A stretch of DNA of 14,910 nt from Candidatus Zixiibacteriota bacterium (GCA_030588275.1 JAUUYJ010000028.1:1-14910); one strand, 5' to 3'; shown: positions 1-7,003, counted from the first letter of the stretch. The notes: a model not told the origin generated them from the letters alone. Numbers and translations: made by a program.

Positions 1-2
1 AT

Positions 3-359
3 CAGGGATGGCTGTTTATTCAGGCTGGCTGGGATGAAAATGCGACCGATGTTGATGACGATTCTGACAATCCGATCCCCGACGAATTTGATTTGAGCCA
101 AAATTATCCGAACCCGTTCAATTCGGGAACGATTATTAGGTTTACAATACCGCAGTCTGCGCAAACGAAGCTAACAATATACAACTTACTGGGCGAGATT
201 GTGGCAATAATACTGGATCAATCTCTTCAGGTTGGTGAGCATCAAGTTAAATGGAATGGCAAAGATTCAAATGGCCAGCCGACACCGACGGGGATATATT
301 TTTACCGCATTACCTCCGACAACTATTCCGAAACAAAACAGATGATTTTGCTGAAATAG
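3..359 (+). CDS. C-terminal end of a secreted protein with T9SS-type (Por) sorting domain, 5' partial
   Basis: The frame is open from the window edge to a TAG stop, giving the last 118 residues; the true start lies upstream. An acidic linker (residues 16-30, DVDDDSDNPIPDEFD) leads into QNYPNPFN at 33-40 and then a FlgD-like beta-sandwich ending TGIYFYRI...KQMILLK. This is the layout of the type A C-terminal sorting domain (TIGR04183-like), which in FCB bacteria directs proteins across the outer membrane through the type IX secretion system. The function of the missing N-terminal part cannot be read. An internal TTG at 93 is not a credible start because the frame continues upstream with typical linker sequence. 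It converges on the hydrolase gene at 430-1359. The family call is strong; use of T9SS in this organism is inferred. Confidence 0.85.
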   Translation, partial: QGWLFIQAGWDENATDVDDDSDNPIPDEFDLSQNYPNPFNSGTIIRFTIPQSAQTKLTIYNLLGEIVAIILDQSLQVGEHQVKWNGKDSNGQPTPTGIYFYRITSDNYSETKQMILLK

Positions 360-360
360 A

Positions 361-429
361 CTGCCGAACGTTTCCCCCAGCAAGCTGGGGGCCACCCAGC
401 CCGGTTTGAAACCGGATGGATTTCGGCGG
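361..429. repeat. Branched palindromic element between convergent genes
   Basis: An outer stem GCCGAA (363-368) / TTCGGC (422-427) encloses two perfect hairpins: CCCCCAGC-AA-GCTGGGGG (374-391) and CCGGTTT-G-AAACCGG (401-415). It fills the whole gap between the stop at 359 and the minus-strand stop at 430-432. It lacks a T-tract on either strand, so it is not a classic intrinsic terminator, though it could stop or stabilise both convergent transcripts. Its CCCAGCAAGCTGGG core recurs in the opposite orientation near 6622-6640. Confidence 0.6.
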
Positions 430-1359
430 CTAATCCAGCCAGGTCATAAACGCTTTGTGCATAATATCTGATTTGTAATTATCAAACAGTGTCCCGGAAT
501 GGATTTCCGTCCCGGCAGAAACCGGTGGGAGGATCAACCAATCCCCACCCATTTCGTAAAGTTCATTGATATACTCATTATCAGGTCGGTCGTCCGAACC
601 GGTTGCGATAACCAGCAGGCGACCCTCTTTTTTAACCAAACCAATTCCAAAACCATCGGAGATATCGGTCTCTTCTATCGACAAATCGTACCCGGAATCT
701 TTTTTGATCCACCACCAGATCAGGCCAAACATAATATCGGGCGCCGACAATGAATCGTGGTCAACAATCTGCTCTTGCCAATCGCGGCCATCCAAAACCG
801 GATTTTCGGCGATAATATAATCGACCCGGTTATCCTCTTCCCAAAACTGAATCGCCGCCGACGCACCATGCCCCTCACCCCAGATAAAAACGGGTGATAT
901 CAATTTCCCCTCAAGATAGAGCTGGGCCACAATCGACTCCAGATCGTTCGCCTCGTAATATCCACAGTACCGATATTTGCCGTCGGATCGCCCATAACCC
1001 CTTTGGTCATAAAGAACAACATTGAACCCGGAGGAAACCAACTCCTCCGCCTTGTCAATCTGCGAATCGGTATTTCCAAACAGGCCGTGGATTAAAATTA
1101 CCGTTCCTGATATTTCACACTCATCCGCTTCACCCGGAATATACCAACCCCGAATAAAGAGGTCGTTGTCGGTTTCAATCGCCAGCGAATCCCCAACCAA
1201 CCCAAACTCAGAAATATCGGTCGAAACCGGACTATCAGCCGGTCGTTCGACGATTTTTCCCGCCTGGTTTAGAGGATATATCCATAAAAAAGTTACCGCT
1301 AGCCCGGCCAGTATAATGGCGGATGTCGCCTTGATTGCTTCTTTTGTTTTTCTTGTCAT
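430..1359 (-). CDS. Membrane-anchored alpha/beta hydrolase-fold protein lacking the nucleophile serine
   Basis: 309 residues. A short basic N-terminus is followed by one hydrophobic segment (about 12-30), so it is probably anchored in the inner membrane with the domain outside the cytoplasm, or carries an uncleaved signal. The fold is clear: oxyanion-hole strand VILIHGLFGN (87-96), then YDQRGYGRSDG (117-127) as in Bem46/YqkD-type serine hydrolases. The nucleophile elbow, normally GxSxG, reads GEGHG (161-165), with Gly163 where serine should be. Candidate acid residues D256/D257 and the late histidine H287 (EIHSGT) remain. It may be a pseudoenzyme with a binding or scaffolding role. The codon reads GGG on the minus strand, so a single base error does not restore serine easily. 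ATG start chosen; no strong Shine-Dalgarno. Substrate unknown. Confidence 0.8.
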   Translation of the reverse strand: MTRKTKEAIKATSAIILAGLAVTFLWIYPLNQAGKIVERPADSPVSTDISEFGLVGDSLAIETDNDLFIRGWYIPGEADECEISGTVILIHGLFGNTDSQIDKAEELVSSGFNVVLYDQRGYGRSDGKYRYCGYYEANDLESIVAQLYLEGKLISPVFIWGEGHGASAAIQFWEEDNRVDYIIAENPVLDGRDWQEQIVDHDSLSAPDIMFGLIWWWIKKDSGYDLSIEETDISDGFGIGLVKKEGRLLVIATGSDDRPDNEYINELYEMGGDWLILPPVSAGTEIHSGTLFDNYKSDIMHKAFMTWLD

Positions 1360-1394
1360 AGTCTGAATAATAAGAGCTTAAACCCATTTCTCGC

Positions 1395-1479
1395 AACCAA
1401 AATCCATTTGGTTACCCAGAATCCATTGGGTACTCAAAATCCATTTGGTACTCAAAATCCATTTGGTACTCAAAATTGG
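1395..1479. repeat. Tandem array of about 18-bp palindromic units
   Basis: Four units and a partial fifth run head to tail: 1395-1413 (AACCAAAATCCATTTGGTT), 1414-1431 (ACCCAGAATCCATTGGGT), 1432-1449 and 1450-1467 (both ACTCAAAATCCATTTGGT), then ACTCAAAATTGG at 1468-1479. Unit 1 is a perfect 7-bp stem with loop ATCCA. Unit 2 changes both arms together (ACCCA/TGGGT), so pairing is kept. The array lies in the divergent gap between the hydrolase and lipoprotein genes. Units are too short and have no spacers, so it is not a CRISPR array. Confidence 0.8.
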
Positions 1480-1630
1480 CTAACCGATCCAATATCAGGA
1501 GGAGTTTTTGGAATTACTTGAGACTATTGGAATACTGGGCGACCGGTGGAATACTGGTTGCAATATTGAACGGCGTAATTTACCTTAAATATTATTGAAC
1601 TCAATCAAGCGATCTTCCGATAAATAGAGT

Positions 1631-2371
1631 ATGAAAAAACATATCTTGATTTTTGCGATTGTCGCCCTGGCGACTGGATTTGTCTCCTGTGATGGGGATT
1701 TGGTAAAGCCGACAACGGTTGATAGATCCCATACCCTTGAAGCTCTCTTGGTTCATGATATGGATAGCGGCTTATCCCATATCAACCTGACCCTCACGCG
1801 GGGTGGGACCGATCTGACAACCGCCATTGTCACCCTTGGCGGGTTGACCATTTCATCCGACTCGACCGACTATTTTCGCCAATTTACCACCGGTCAATTT
1901 CCGGCTGGCGCCAGCTACAGCCTTAGAGTAATCGACTCCACTATTATGGATACAACCCTGACGATAACTTTGCCAGGCAGTTTTAATATTGTTGACGCAG
2001 GATTCCGCAACTTTACCGGCTCTGCCGAAGCGGTCAGTTGGACCGGATCAACCGGAACCGACGGATATATAATAGCGACAACCACCCCGCCCGGAGCCTC
2101 TACGACAGATGGCTACGAGCTGTTTATTTCCGGGACGCTTGAAGGGACCATCCCTCCGGATGCGTTCAACTATCTGTCCAATCGGATCGAAGGCCTGCAC
2201 ACGATCTATCTTGCTTCATACAAGGGAACCCCGATGGACTCAGCCGATCTGCCGTTTGATATCCCGGCAACCGGTGGTCCGACCAACAACCTTGCCACAG
2301 AAAACCTGACCGGGCGAATTGGGGGGATGGTTATTGCCTTACCCGATTCTATCACCGTCCCAGCTTCATGA
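1631..2371 (+). CDS. Predicted lipoprotein of unknown function
   Basis: 246 residues. The N-terminus has a basic start, a hydrophobic core and a lipobox-like FVSC with Cys20 followed by Asp (MKKHILIFAI...GFVSCDGD). The first residue after Cys is Asp20+1, which in enterobacteria would favour inner-membrane retention; that rule may not apply here. The body is rich in Thr, Ser and Gly and looks beta-structured. Residues about 130-205 resemble a fibronectin/Ig-like repeat (DGYELFISGTLEGTIPPD), but I do not recognise a named family. The TGA stop overlaps the ATG of murQ in an ATGA, so the two are probably co-transcribed and translationally coupled. That suggests a cell-envelope role, but no function can be assigned. 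Confidence 0.8.
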   Translation: MKKHILIFAIVALATGFVSCDGDLVKPTTVDRSHTLEALLVHDMDSGLSHINLTLTRGGTDLTTAIVTLGGLTISSDSTDYFRQFTTGQFPAGASYSLRVIDSTIMDTTLTITLPGSFNIVDAGFRNFTGSAEAVSWTGSTGTDGYIIATTTPPGASTTDGYELFISGTLEGTIPPDAFNYLSNRIEGLHTIYLASYKGTPMDSADLPFDIPATGGPTNNLATENLTGRIGGMVIALPDSITVPAS

Positions 2372-3315
2372 CCGATCGGCCGGACAAAAGTAGCAGAAAC
2401 CTGGAATTGCTCCGCCACCTCAACCGGCTGAGTACTGAAAAACAGAATCAAAACAGCAAAAATATCGACCGCCAAAACGCGGTCGATATCTGTACCATTA
2501 TTAACTCCGAAGATAAAACGGTCGCGCTGGCGGTCGAAAAAGAGATCGCTGAGATTGCCCAATCTGCCGAATTGGTGGCCGAGACAATAAGAGCTGGGGG
2601 CCGCCTCTTTTATATCGGAGCTGGAACTTCCGGGCGACTGGGGGTTCTCGATGCGTCGGAATGCCCGCCCACCTTTGGGACCAATCCAAATCAGGTTATC
2701 GGTCTGATATCCGGTGGGTACGAAACGTTGGTCCGATCGGCTGAAGGGGTCGAAGACCGAGCAGGTGAGGCAGTTGTTGATCTAAAAAAGCATAACTTCA
2801 GTTCATCCGATATTTTGATCGGGCTGGCCGCATCCAATAAGACTCCTTACACGCTTGCCGGTATCAAGCATGCGATTGAGACTGGAGCCAAAACGGTAAT
2901 GATCGTTTGTAATCGCGATGTCGAGCTTGGAGTCAGACCAAACATTCTAATTCAGCTTGATGTTGGACCGGAAGTCATTACCGGATCGACCCGGATGAAA
3001 TCGGGAACGGCTCAGAAAATGACTTTGAATATGATCTCCTCGACCGCCATGATCCTTTTGGGGAAATGTTACGGTAACCTGATGGTTGACCTAGAGGCAA
3101 CCTCCGACAAGCTGGCGGCCCGCTCCCGCAAGATTTTGATCGACCTGCTCGATCTTGATTATGATAATGCCGGTCAGCAGTTGGAAAAATCGGGCGGCTC
3201 AGTCAAGCTGGCGATTGTCATGAACCGACTGGGAGTTGACAGGGATGAAGCAGGAAAACGATTAAAAGAAGTCGACGGATTGTTGTGGAAAATTCTGGAG
3301 TCTGACACCGTCTAA
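2368..3315 (+). CDS. murQ: N-acetylmuramic acid 6-phosphate etherase (MurQ)
   Basis: 315 residues against 298 in E. coli. MurQ is a cytoplasmic SIS-domain enzyme that cleaves the D-lactyl ether of MurNAc-6-phosphate to GlcNAc-6-phosphate and D-lactate in peptidoglycan recycling. Family signatures are present: IINSEDKTVALAVE (44-57), the sugar-phosphate loop GAGTSGRLGVLDASECPPT (84-102), and SAEGVEDR (124-131). By alignment with the E. coli sequence as I recall it, E98 corresponds to catalytic Glu83 and E129 to Glu114. VITGSTRMKSGTAQK and GNLMVDL are also conserved. The start overlaps the lipoprotein stop (ATGA) with no separate ribosome binding site, suggesting reinitiation. No murP, anmK or amgK is adjacent in the window, so the source of the substrate is not shown here. 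Confidence 0.95.
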   Translation: MTDRPDKSSRNLELLRHLNRLSTEKQNQNSKNIDRQNAVDICTIINSEDKTVALAVEKEIAEIAQSAELVAETIRAGGRLFYIGAGTSGRLGVLDASECPPTFGTNPNQVIGLISGGYETLVRSAEGVEDRAGEAVVDLKKHNFSSSDILIGLAASNKTPYTLAGIKHAIETGAKTVMIVCNRDVELGVRPNILIQLDVGPEVITGSTRMKSGTAQKMTLNMISSTAMILLGKCYGNLMVDLEATSDKLAARSRKILIDLLDLDYDNAGQQLEKSGGSVKLAIVMNRLGVDRDEAGKRLKEVDGLLWKILESDTV

Positions 3316-3321
3316 AACAGC

Positions 3322-3675
3322 CTACTTTTTACTCCCGGAAACAACATCATAGCTCTCGTTTACCAGCGATAAGGCCAGATCGGCCGTCTGTTTGTCGGTT
3401 ATTTTGATATTGATCCATCCGAACCGCCCCACATGACTGGCTATTGATATCGCCGGATGGTACAGGTAAGCATCGACGTTATCTCGTTTCGGTTTGAGAG
3501 TTATCGCCAACGGAGATCCGAGGGAGCAGATTGCAAAAACCTTTTTCTTATATTTAAAGACCGAACAGCCCCACTGAAAGACTTCATGAGCTTCTTCCTG
3601 TTTCACAGCCCAGTTTCGTATTCGTCTAAAGTATAAGGGCCGTCTGTCGCTATCTGTAATTTGCTTTCTTCCCAT
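3322..3675 (-). CDS. MmcQ/YjbR-like family protein
   Basis: 117 residues, the usual length for the MmcQ/YjbR (CyaY-like fold) family. Signatures: VFKYKKKVFAICSLGSPLAITLKPKRDN (residues 39-66), a YHPA segment, the GWINIKI strand, and a C-terminal LVNESYDVV helix close to the family's SY-x-V motif. Members are often annotated as DNA-binding, but the biochemical role is not settled. It ends 6 bp from murQ in a tail-to-tail arrangement, leaving no room for a separate terminator, so the transcripts may overlap. The ATG start lacks an evident Shine-Dalgarno sequence. The family call rests on pattern recognition only. Confidence 0.75.
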   Translation of the reverse strand: MGRKQITDSDRRPLYFRRIRNWAVKQEEAHEVFQWGCSVFKYKKKVFAICSLGSPLAITLKPKRDNVDAYLYHPAISIASHVGRFGWINIKITDKQTADLALSLVNESYDVVSGSKK

Positions 3676-3766
3676 ATCAATTTAAGATAGCCGGAAAAAG
3701 ACCGGAAACAATCACAAATCTGGATTGACCGCCAAGCCGACCCTCGAAATGCAAAAATTGGTCCAA

Positions 3767-3823
3767 AAGGGGCCAATGGCCCCTTGAAAGGGACAACGTC
3801 CCCCCAGAAAGGGCCGATGGTCC
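3767..3823. repeat. Tandem array of three mini-hairpins with changing arms
   Basis: Three stem-loops are spaced about 20-21 bp apart. AAGGGGCC-AAT-GGCCCCTT (3767-3785) has 8 bp. GGGAC-AAC-GTCCC (3790-3802) has 5 bp. GGGCC-GAT-GGTCC (3811-3823) has 5 bp including one G-T pair. Each is preceded by an A-rich AAAGGG or AAAAGGGG. Arms differ between units while pairing and a 3-nt loop of RAY form are kept. The array lies just upstream of the putative rpmE promoter and downstream of the start of the minus-strand MmcQ-like gene. Confidence 0.75.
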
Positions 3824-3832
3824 TAATACCGC

Positions 3833-3860
3833 TTGCCCTTTTGCCGAAAACTATTATATT
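3833..3860 (+). promoter_or_regulatory. Putative sigma70 promoter of rpmE
   Basis: TTGCCC (3833-3838, 4 of 6 matches to TTGACA) and TATATT (3855-3860, 5 of 6 matches to TATAAT) are separated by 16 bp. This would place the start about 40 nt upstream of the rpmE ATG. Sequence match only; moderate to weak. Confidence 0.35.
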
Positions 3861-3907
3861 AATCGGCTGTTTAGGTAACTATTGCACGATTGACAAGAAG
3901 GTGTAAA

Positions 3908-4120
3908 ATGAAAGCAAAGATTCACCCCAAGTATGCGGCGGCCCAAATTAGTTGTGTTTGCGGAAACAGCATTGAAACCCGCTCCACCAACCCCGGGGAA
4001 ATTAAAGTAGAAATCTGTTCTGCCTGTCATCCGTTTTTTACTGGTAAGCAAAAATTGGTTGATACTGCCGGTCGCGTCGAACGCTTCCGCCGGAAATACA
4101 ATCTGCCCCAGGAAAAATAG
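3908..4120 (+). CDS. rpmE: 50S ribosomal protein bL31, zinc-binding form
   Basis: 70 residues, typical of bL31. It opens MKAKIHPKY and ends VERFRRKYNLP, both family hallmarks. The zinc ribbon is complete: C16 and C18 (CVC) and C37 and C40 (CSAC), so this is the zinc-binding (C+) paralogue. The protein sits at the central protuberance and the inter-subunit bridge of the ribosome. The ATG at 3908 is chosen over an in-frame upstream start at 3890 because AAGG (3898-3901) lies 6 nt before it and all bL31 proteins begin at this position. A terminator at 4191-4220 follows. The order rpmE, DUF1385, prfA is widespread in bacteria. Confidence 0.96.
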   Translation: MKAKIHPKYAAAQISCVCGNSIETRSTNPGEIKVEICSACHPFFTGKQKLVDTAGRVERFRRKYNLPQEK

Positions 4121-4190
4121 ATCAGGAAGTAAGAAAGAGAAGTTAACTTTTTTATTCCAATAAGGCCAACACGGCTCGTATCATAACTGT

Positions 4191-4220
4191 GGGCCGGGGA
4201 AAATACCCCGACCCTTTTTT
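4191..4220 (+). terminator. Rho-independent terminator after rpmE
   Basis: GGGCCGGGG (4191-4199), loop AAAATA, then CCCCGACCC (4206-4214) and six T residues (4215-4220). The stem is 9 bp with one C-A mismatch. It lies between rpmE and the DUF1385 gene, so rpmE can be expressed apart from, or above, the two downstream genes. An AAGTTAACTT palindrome with a T-run lies upstream at 4140-4153. Confidence 0.8.
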
Positions 4221-4264
4221 ACAGTCGTAATAAAAAGCCTTACAGCAAGCGGGAGATATTTTTT

Positions 4265-5230
4265 ATGTCGGATTTGGCGGTAGGTGGACAAGCGGTAATT
4301 GAAGGTGTCATGATGCGCTCCGATGATCGGATCGCCACAGCGGTTCGAATCCCTTCGGGCGAAATTAAGGTCAAAACCGATCACTTTTTCTCTATCACAA
4401 AAAAATATAAAGTTCTTGGTTTGCCAATTCTGCGTGGTGCCGTTTCCTTTATCGAAATGATGGTCATCGGTATCAAGGCTCTTAATTTCTCTGCCGATAT
4501 CGCGGTCGGGGAAATTGAAAAAGAAGAGGCGGCTCAAAAAGGTGAAGTTTACGAAGAGAAGAAGAAAAAGACCAACAACTTAGTCTTGGCCGGAACCATC
4601 GTCTTTGCCCTTTCATTGGGGATAGGCATATTTTTCTTTCTACCTCTGGCGATCTCCTCCTTTCTCAAAGTAGAAAAAAACGCCCTGTTTTTTAACCTCA
4701 TTGCCGGTATGATCCGTGTCACATTTTTTGTTCTGTACGTCTGGGGAATTTCCTTTTTGGGAGATTTCAAACGGGTCTTTGCTTATCATGGAGCAGAACA
4801 CAAATCAATCTTTGCTTTTGAATCGGGTGCCCAGCTTACTCCTGAAGAGGTGACCCGCTATCCCCGTCGTCACCCCCGGTGTGGAACCAGCTTCATCTTC
4901 ATCGTTGCCCTCTTTGCCATTTTGACCTACGCCATGTCCGACACCGTATTCGCCTTGATAACCGGCAACAACCCAGAACTGTTAACTCGCTTCGCCCTCC
5001 ATTTTTCGCTGTTGCCTTTTGTTGCCGGAGTCTCTTATGAACTTTTGAAACTATCTGGCAAAACGCGCGAATCCAAAATCACCAAAATCCTGATTGCTCC
5101 CGGCTTATGGCTTCAGAACATCACCACCAAAGAACCGACCGCCGATCAGATTGAGGTCGCCATCGTTGCTTTGGAAACGGCCATGAATATGCAGGAATCA
5201 AACCTGACGGTTAAGCGCGTCCCGGTTTAG
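4265..5230 (+). CDS. DUF1385 (YqhQ-like) membrane protein
   Basis: 321 residues. The family hallmarks are present: GGQAVIEGVMMR at 7-18, YHGAEHKSIFAFE at 174-186, and RYPRRHPRCGTSF at 198-210, with conserved His and Cys residues that could bind metal. Four hydrophobic segments (about 107-132, 141-165, 208-228, 238-258) point to an inner-membrane protein. A charged Lys/Glu stretch at 82-103 precedes the first segment. The family's function is not established. It commonly sits next to rpmE and prfA, as here. The ATG is preceded by GGGAG (4251-4255). A terminator lies upstream, so it needs read-through or its own promoter. Confidence 0.9.
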   Translation: MSDLAVGGQAVIEGVMMRSDDRIATAVRIPSGEIKVKTDHFFSITKKYKVLGLPILRGAVSFIEMMVIGIKALNFSADIAVGEIEKEEAAQKGEVYEEKKKKTNNLVLAGTIVFALSLGIGIFFFLPLAISSFLKVEKNALFFNLIAGMIRVTFFVLYVWGISFLGDFKRVFAYHGAEHKSIFAFESGAQLTPEEVTRYPRRHPRCGTSFIFIVALFAILTYAMSDTVFALITGNNPELLTRFALHFSLLPFVAGVSYELLKLSGKTRESKITKILIAPGLWLQNITTKEPTADQIEVAIVALETAMNMQESNLTVKRVPV

Positions 5231-5320
5231 CTATTTTTTATTTCAATTCCATTCTCTCCATAAAACGTCAAAAATGGTTGCACAACCGGATTATATCAGA
5301 TAATTTGATGCCGAGGATAT

Positions 5321-6397
5321 ATGCTTGAACTTTTGGAAAAAATAGATAAGCGGTACGATGTCGTTACCGCTGACTTGAGCCTGCCGGAAGTCTTAACCGA
5401 CCAAAATCGGCTCCGGACTCTGTCCCGCGAACACCGCCGCCTGGAAGAAATCAGAAAACTGTCACACCGCTATCGTCAACTGTTGGCCGATAACGCCGAG
5501 GCCAAAGAAATTATCTCTGCCGGTGAGGACAGCGATCTGGTAGAGATGGCAAAGGCTGAGTTGGAAGAAAATGGCCCGGTTATCGAACAGTTGGAAAAAG
5601 ATCTTCAGGTGATGCTACTCCCGCGCGATCCCCACGATGACAAAAATGTCGTAATGGAAATCCGTGCTGGGACCGGAGGAGATGAAGCGGCTCTGTTTGC
5701 CGCCGACCTCTACCGGATGTATAATAAATTTTCCGAAGATCAGGGTTGGAAAGTCGATCCGTTGTCGCTCAGCCCAACCGGCGTTGGAGGTTTCAAAGAG
5801 ATTATCATTGGTATTTCCGGAGATGGTGCCTACTCCAAACTGAAATATGAATCGGGAGTTCATCGTGTCCAGCGGGTTCCGGCCACTGAAAGCTCCGGCC
5901 GGATTCATACTTCCGCCGCCTCGGTCGCAGTCTTGCCGGAAGCGGAAGAGGTCGATATCAAGATTGCCGACAACGAGTTGAAAATAGACGTCTTTCGTTC
6001 CTCTGGTCCCGGAGGTCAGTCTGTCAACACGACCGATTCCGCTGTTAGAATCACGCACCTCCCGACCGGGATTATCGCTACTTGTCAGGATGAAAAATCA
6101 CAGCACAAAAACAGAGCCAAAGCGCTCAAAGTTTTGCGGACCCGACTTCTGGACAAAGCGATGTCGGAACAGCATGACAAAATCGCCGCCGAGCGCAAGT
6201 CGATGGTCGGCTCCGGTGACCGCTCGGCCAAGATCAGAACCTACAACTTTCCGCAAGGGCGTGTCACCGATCACCGTATCAAATTGACGCTTCATAAGCT
6301 ACCCGGCGTTTTGGGTGGTGACCTGCAGGAATTGATTGATGCGTTGACCCAGCAGGAACAAGCCGATCAATTGGCCGCCGCCGGCATGGAAGACTGA
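5321..6397 (+). CDS. prfA: Peptide chain release factor 1
   Basis: 358 residues, nearly identical in length to E. coli RF1 (360). RF1 recognises UAA and UAG in the ribosomal A site and triggers peptide release. The anticodon-like PxT motif is PAT at 187-189 (VQRVPATES), which separates RF1 from RF2 (SPF). The catalytic GGQ is at 231-233 within SSGPGGQSVNTTDSAVR. The coiled-coil N-terminal domain (1-100) and the AGTGGDEAALFA segment are normal. The ATG follows GAGGAT (5313-5318). The methyltransferase gene prmC, which often follows prfA and modifies the GGQ glutamine, does not follow here; a repeat-filled 600-base gap does. Confidence 0.97.
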   Translation: MLELLEKIDKRYDVVTADLSLPEVLTDQNRLRTLSREHRRLEEIRKLSHRYRQLLADNAEAKEIISAGEDSDLVEMAKAELEENGPVIEQLEKDLQVMLLPRDPHDDKNVVMEIRAGTGGDEAALFAADLYRMYNKFSEDQGWKVDPLSLSPTGVGGFKEIIIGISGDGAYSKLKYESGVHRVQRVPATESSGRIHTSAASVAVLPEAEEVDIKIADNELKIDVFRSSGPGGQSVNTTDSAVRITHLPTGIIATCQDEKSQHKNRAKALKVLRTRLLDKAMSEQHDKIAAERKSMVGSGDRSAKIRTYNFPQGRVTDHRIKLTLHKLPGVLGGDLQELIDALTQQEQADQLAAAGMED

Positions 6398-6464
6398 AGA
6401 TAAACCCACCTGCCGCTCCAACATTCCCCACAGTAAGGAGTATGTTGATAATCCTCCAGTAACC

Positions 6465-6512
6465 GTCATCGCGAGTGAAAATCGCCATTGGCGATTGAAG
6501 CGCGGCGATCTC
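6465..6512. repeat. GTCATCGCGAG...GCGGCGATCTC repeat with an internal palindrome
   Basis: The ends GTCATCGCGAGTGAA and AAGCGCGGCGATCTC match, from memory, a dispersed imperfect-palindrome family common in environmental bacterial genomes (forms such as GTCATTGCGAGCGAAG...CAATCTC). Here the middle is occupied by AATCGCCA-T-TGGCGATT (6480-6496), itself a perfect palindrome. Confidence 0.5.
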
Positions 6513-6602
6513 AATGTATATACCTCAACAAGATAGAGATTGCCCCCAAGCCGTGGTCCACCCATCAACATTCCCCACTAACTTCTTCAATCAGCCTTGT
6601 AG

Positions 6603-6647
6603 GTCGAAACCCCTGCCGTTCGCCCAGCTTGACTGGGTGGTTTCGGC
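6603..6647. repeat. Nested hairpin element with CCCAGCTTGACTGGG core
   Basis: The outer stem CGAAACC (6605-6611) pairs with GGTTTCG (6639-6645). The inner stem CCCAG (6623-6627) pairs with CTGGG (6633-6637). On the opposite strand the core reads CCCAGTCAAGCTGGG, close to CCCAGCAAGCTGGG at 376-389, and both copies sit inside a GCCGAA/TTCGGC-type frame. They appear to belong to one repeat family. Confidence 0.55.
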
Positions 6648-6650
6648 AAA

Positions 6651-6681
6651 AAACCCACCTGACGCTTCGCCCCGATGGGGC
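6651..6681. repeat. AAACCCACCTG-led repeat with GCCCC-GAT-GGGGC hairpin
   Basis: AAACCCACCTG (6651-6661) is followed by a perfect 5-bp stem with a GAT loop (6669-6681). The same 11-mer starts at 6402 and 7698, so three copies flank the outer-membrane protein gene at 7004-7600. Confidence 0.5.
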
Positions 6682-7003
6682 ACAACCCCTGAAATACAAA
6701 CAATCAGTAAACCGAATATTTTATCCTGAACATATTCATACCGCAGTTGAGTAAAACGAAACCGGAAAACTGACGAGTAGCCCTTGCGGTTTCGACGAAT
6801 AATAGTTTGCCCAACCTTTACAGTATTTATAAAAAACACCCGCTGTTATTGGTAAATCCGGTTTCTTACACATCCCAATAATCAACTACTAGGGTTAAAC
6901 TCTCTGGTTAACCGGACGATAACTATTGATAGGCATCAAAACAAAGAAGGATAAAATATTTTAACAAAATAAATGCATTAAAAACTTTAAAAAGGAGTTT
7001 CCA

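Larger units (their letters stand above)
6398..7003. other. Gene-free region holding mosaic repeats, then an AT-rich leader
   Basis: No coding region is supported in these 606 bases. The first half is a mosaic of short repeats. CAACATTCCCCAC occurs at 6419-6431 and 6566-6578, and AAACCCACCTG at 6402-6412 and 6651-6661; the palindromic elements within it are listed separately. The last 150 bases are AT-rich and lead into the strong ribosome binding site of the 7004 gene. A possible -35 TTGATA (6926-6931) is followed 18 bp later by GATAAA, a weak promoter candidate. Confidence 0.6.

Noticed and set aside
1395..1479. Possible CRISPR array
   Set aside because: Units are 18 bp and directly abutting with no unique spacers.
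3890..3907. Longer rpmE start at 3890
   Set aside because: It would add six residues not seen in bL31 and lies upstream of the ribosome binding site that serves the ATG at 3908.
6488..6754. Overlapping plus-strand frames of 71 and 88 codons after prfA
   Set aside because: They consist of translated intergenic repeats; no start signal and no protein-like composition.
6952..6957. TAAAAT as -10 of the outer-membrane protein gene
   Set aside because: The nearest -35-like TTGATA is 20 bp away, too far; only a weak alternative GATAAA at 18 bp remains, so no promoter was called.
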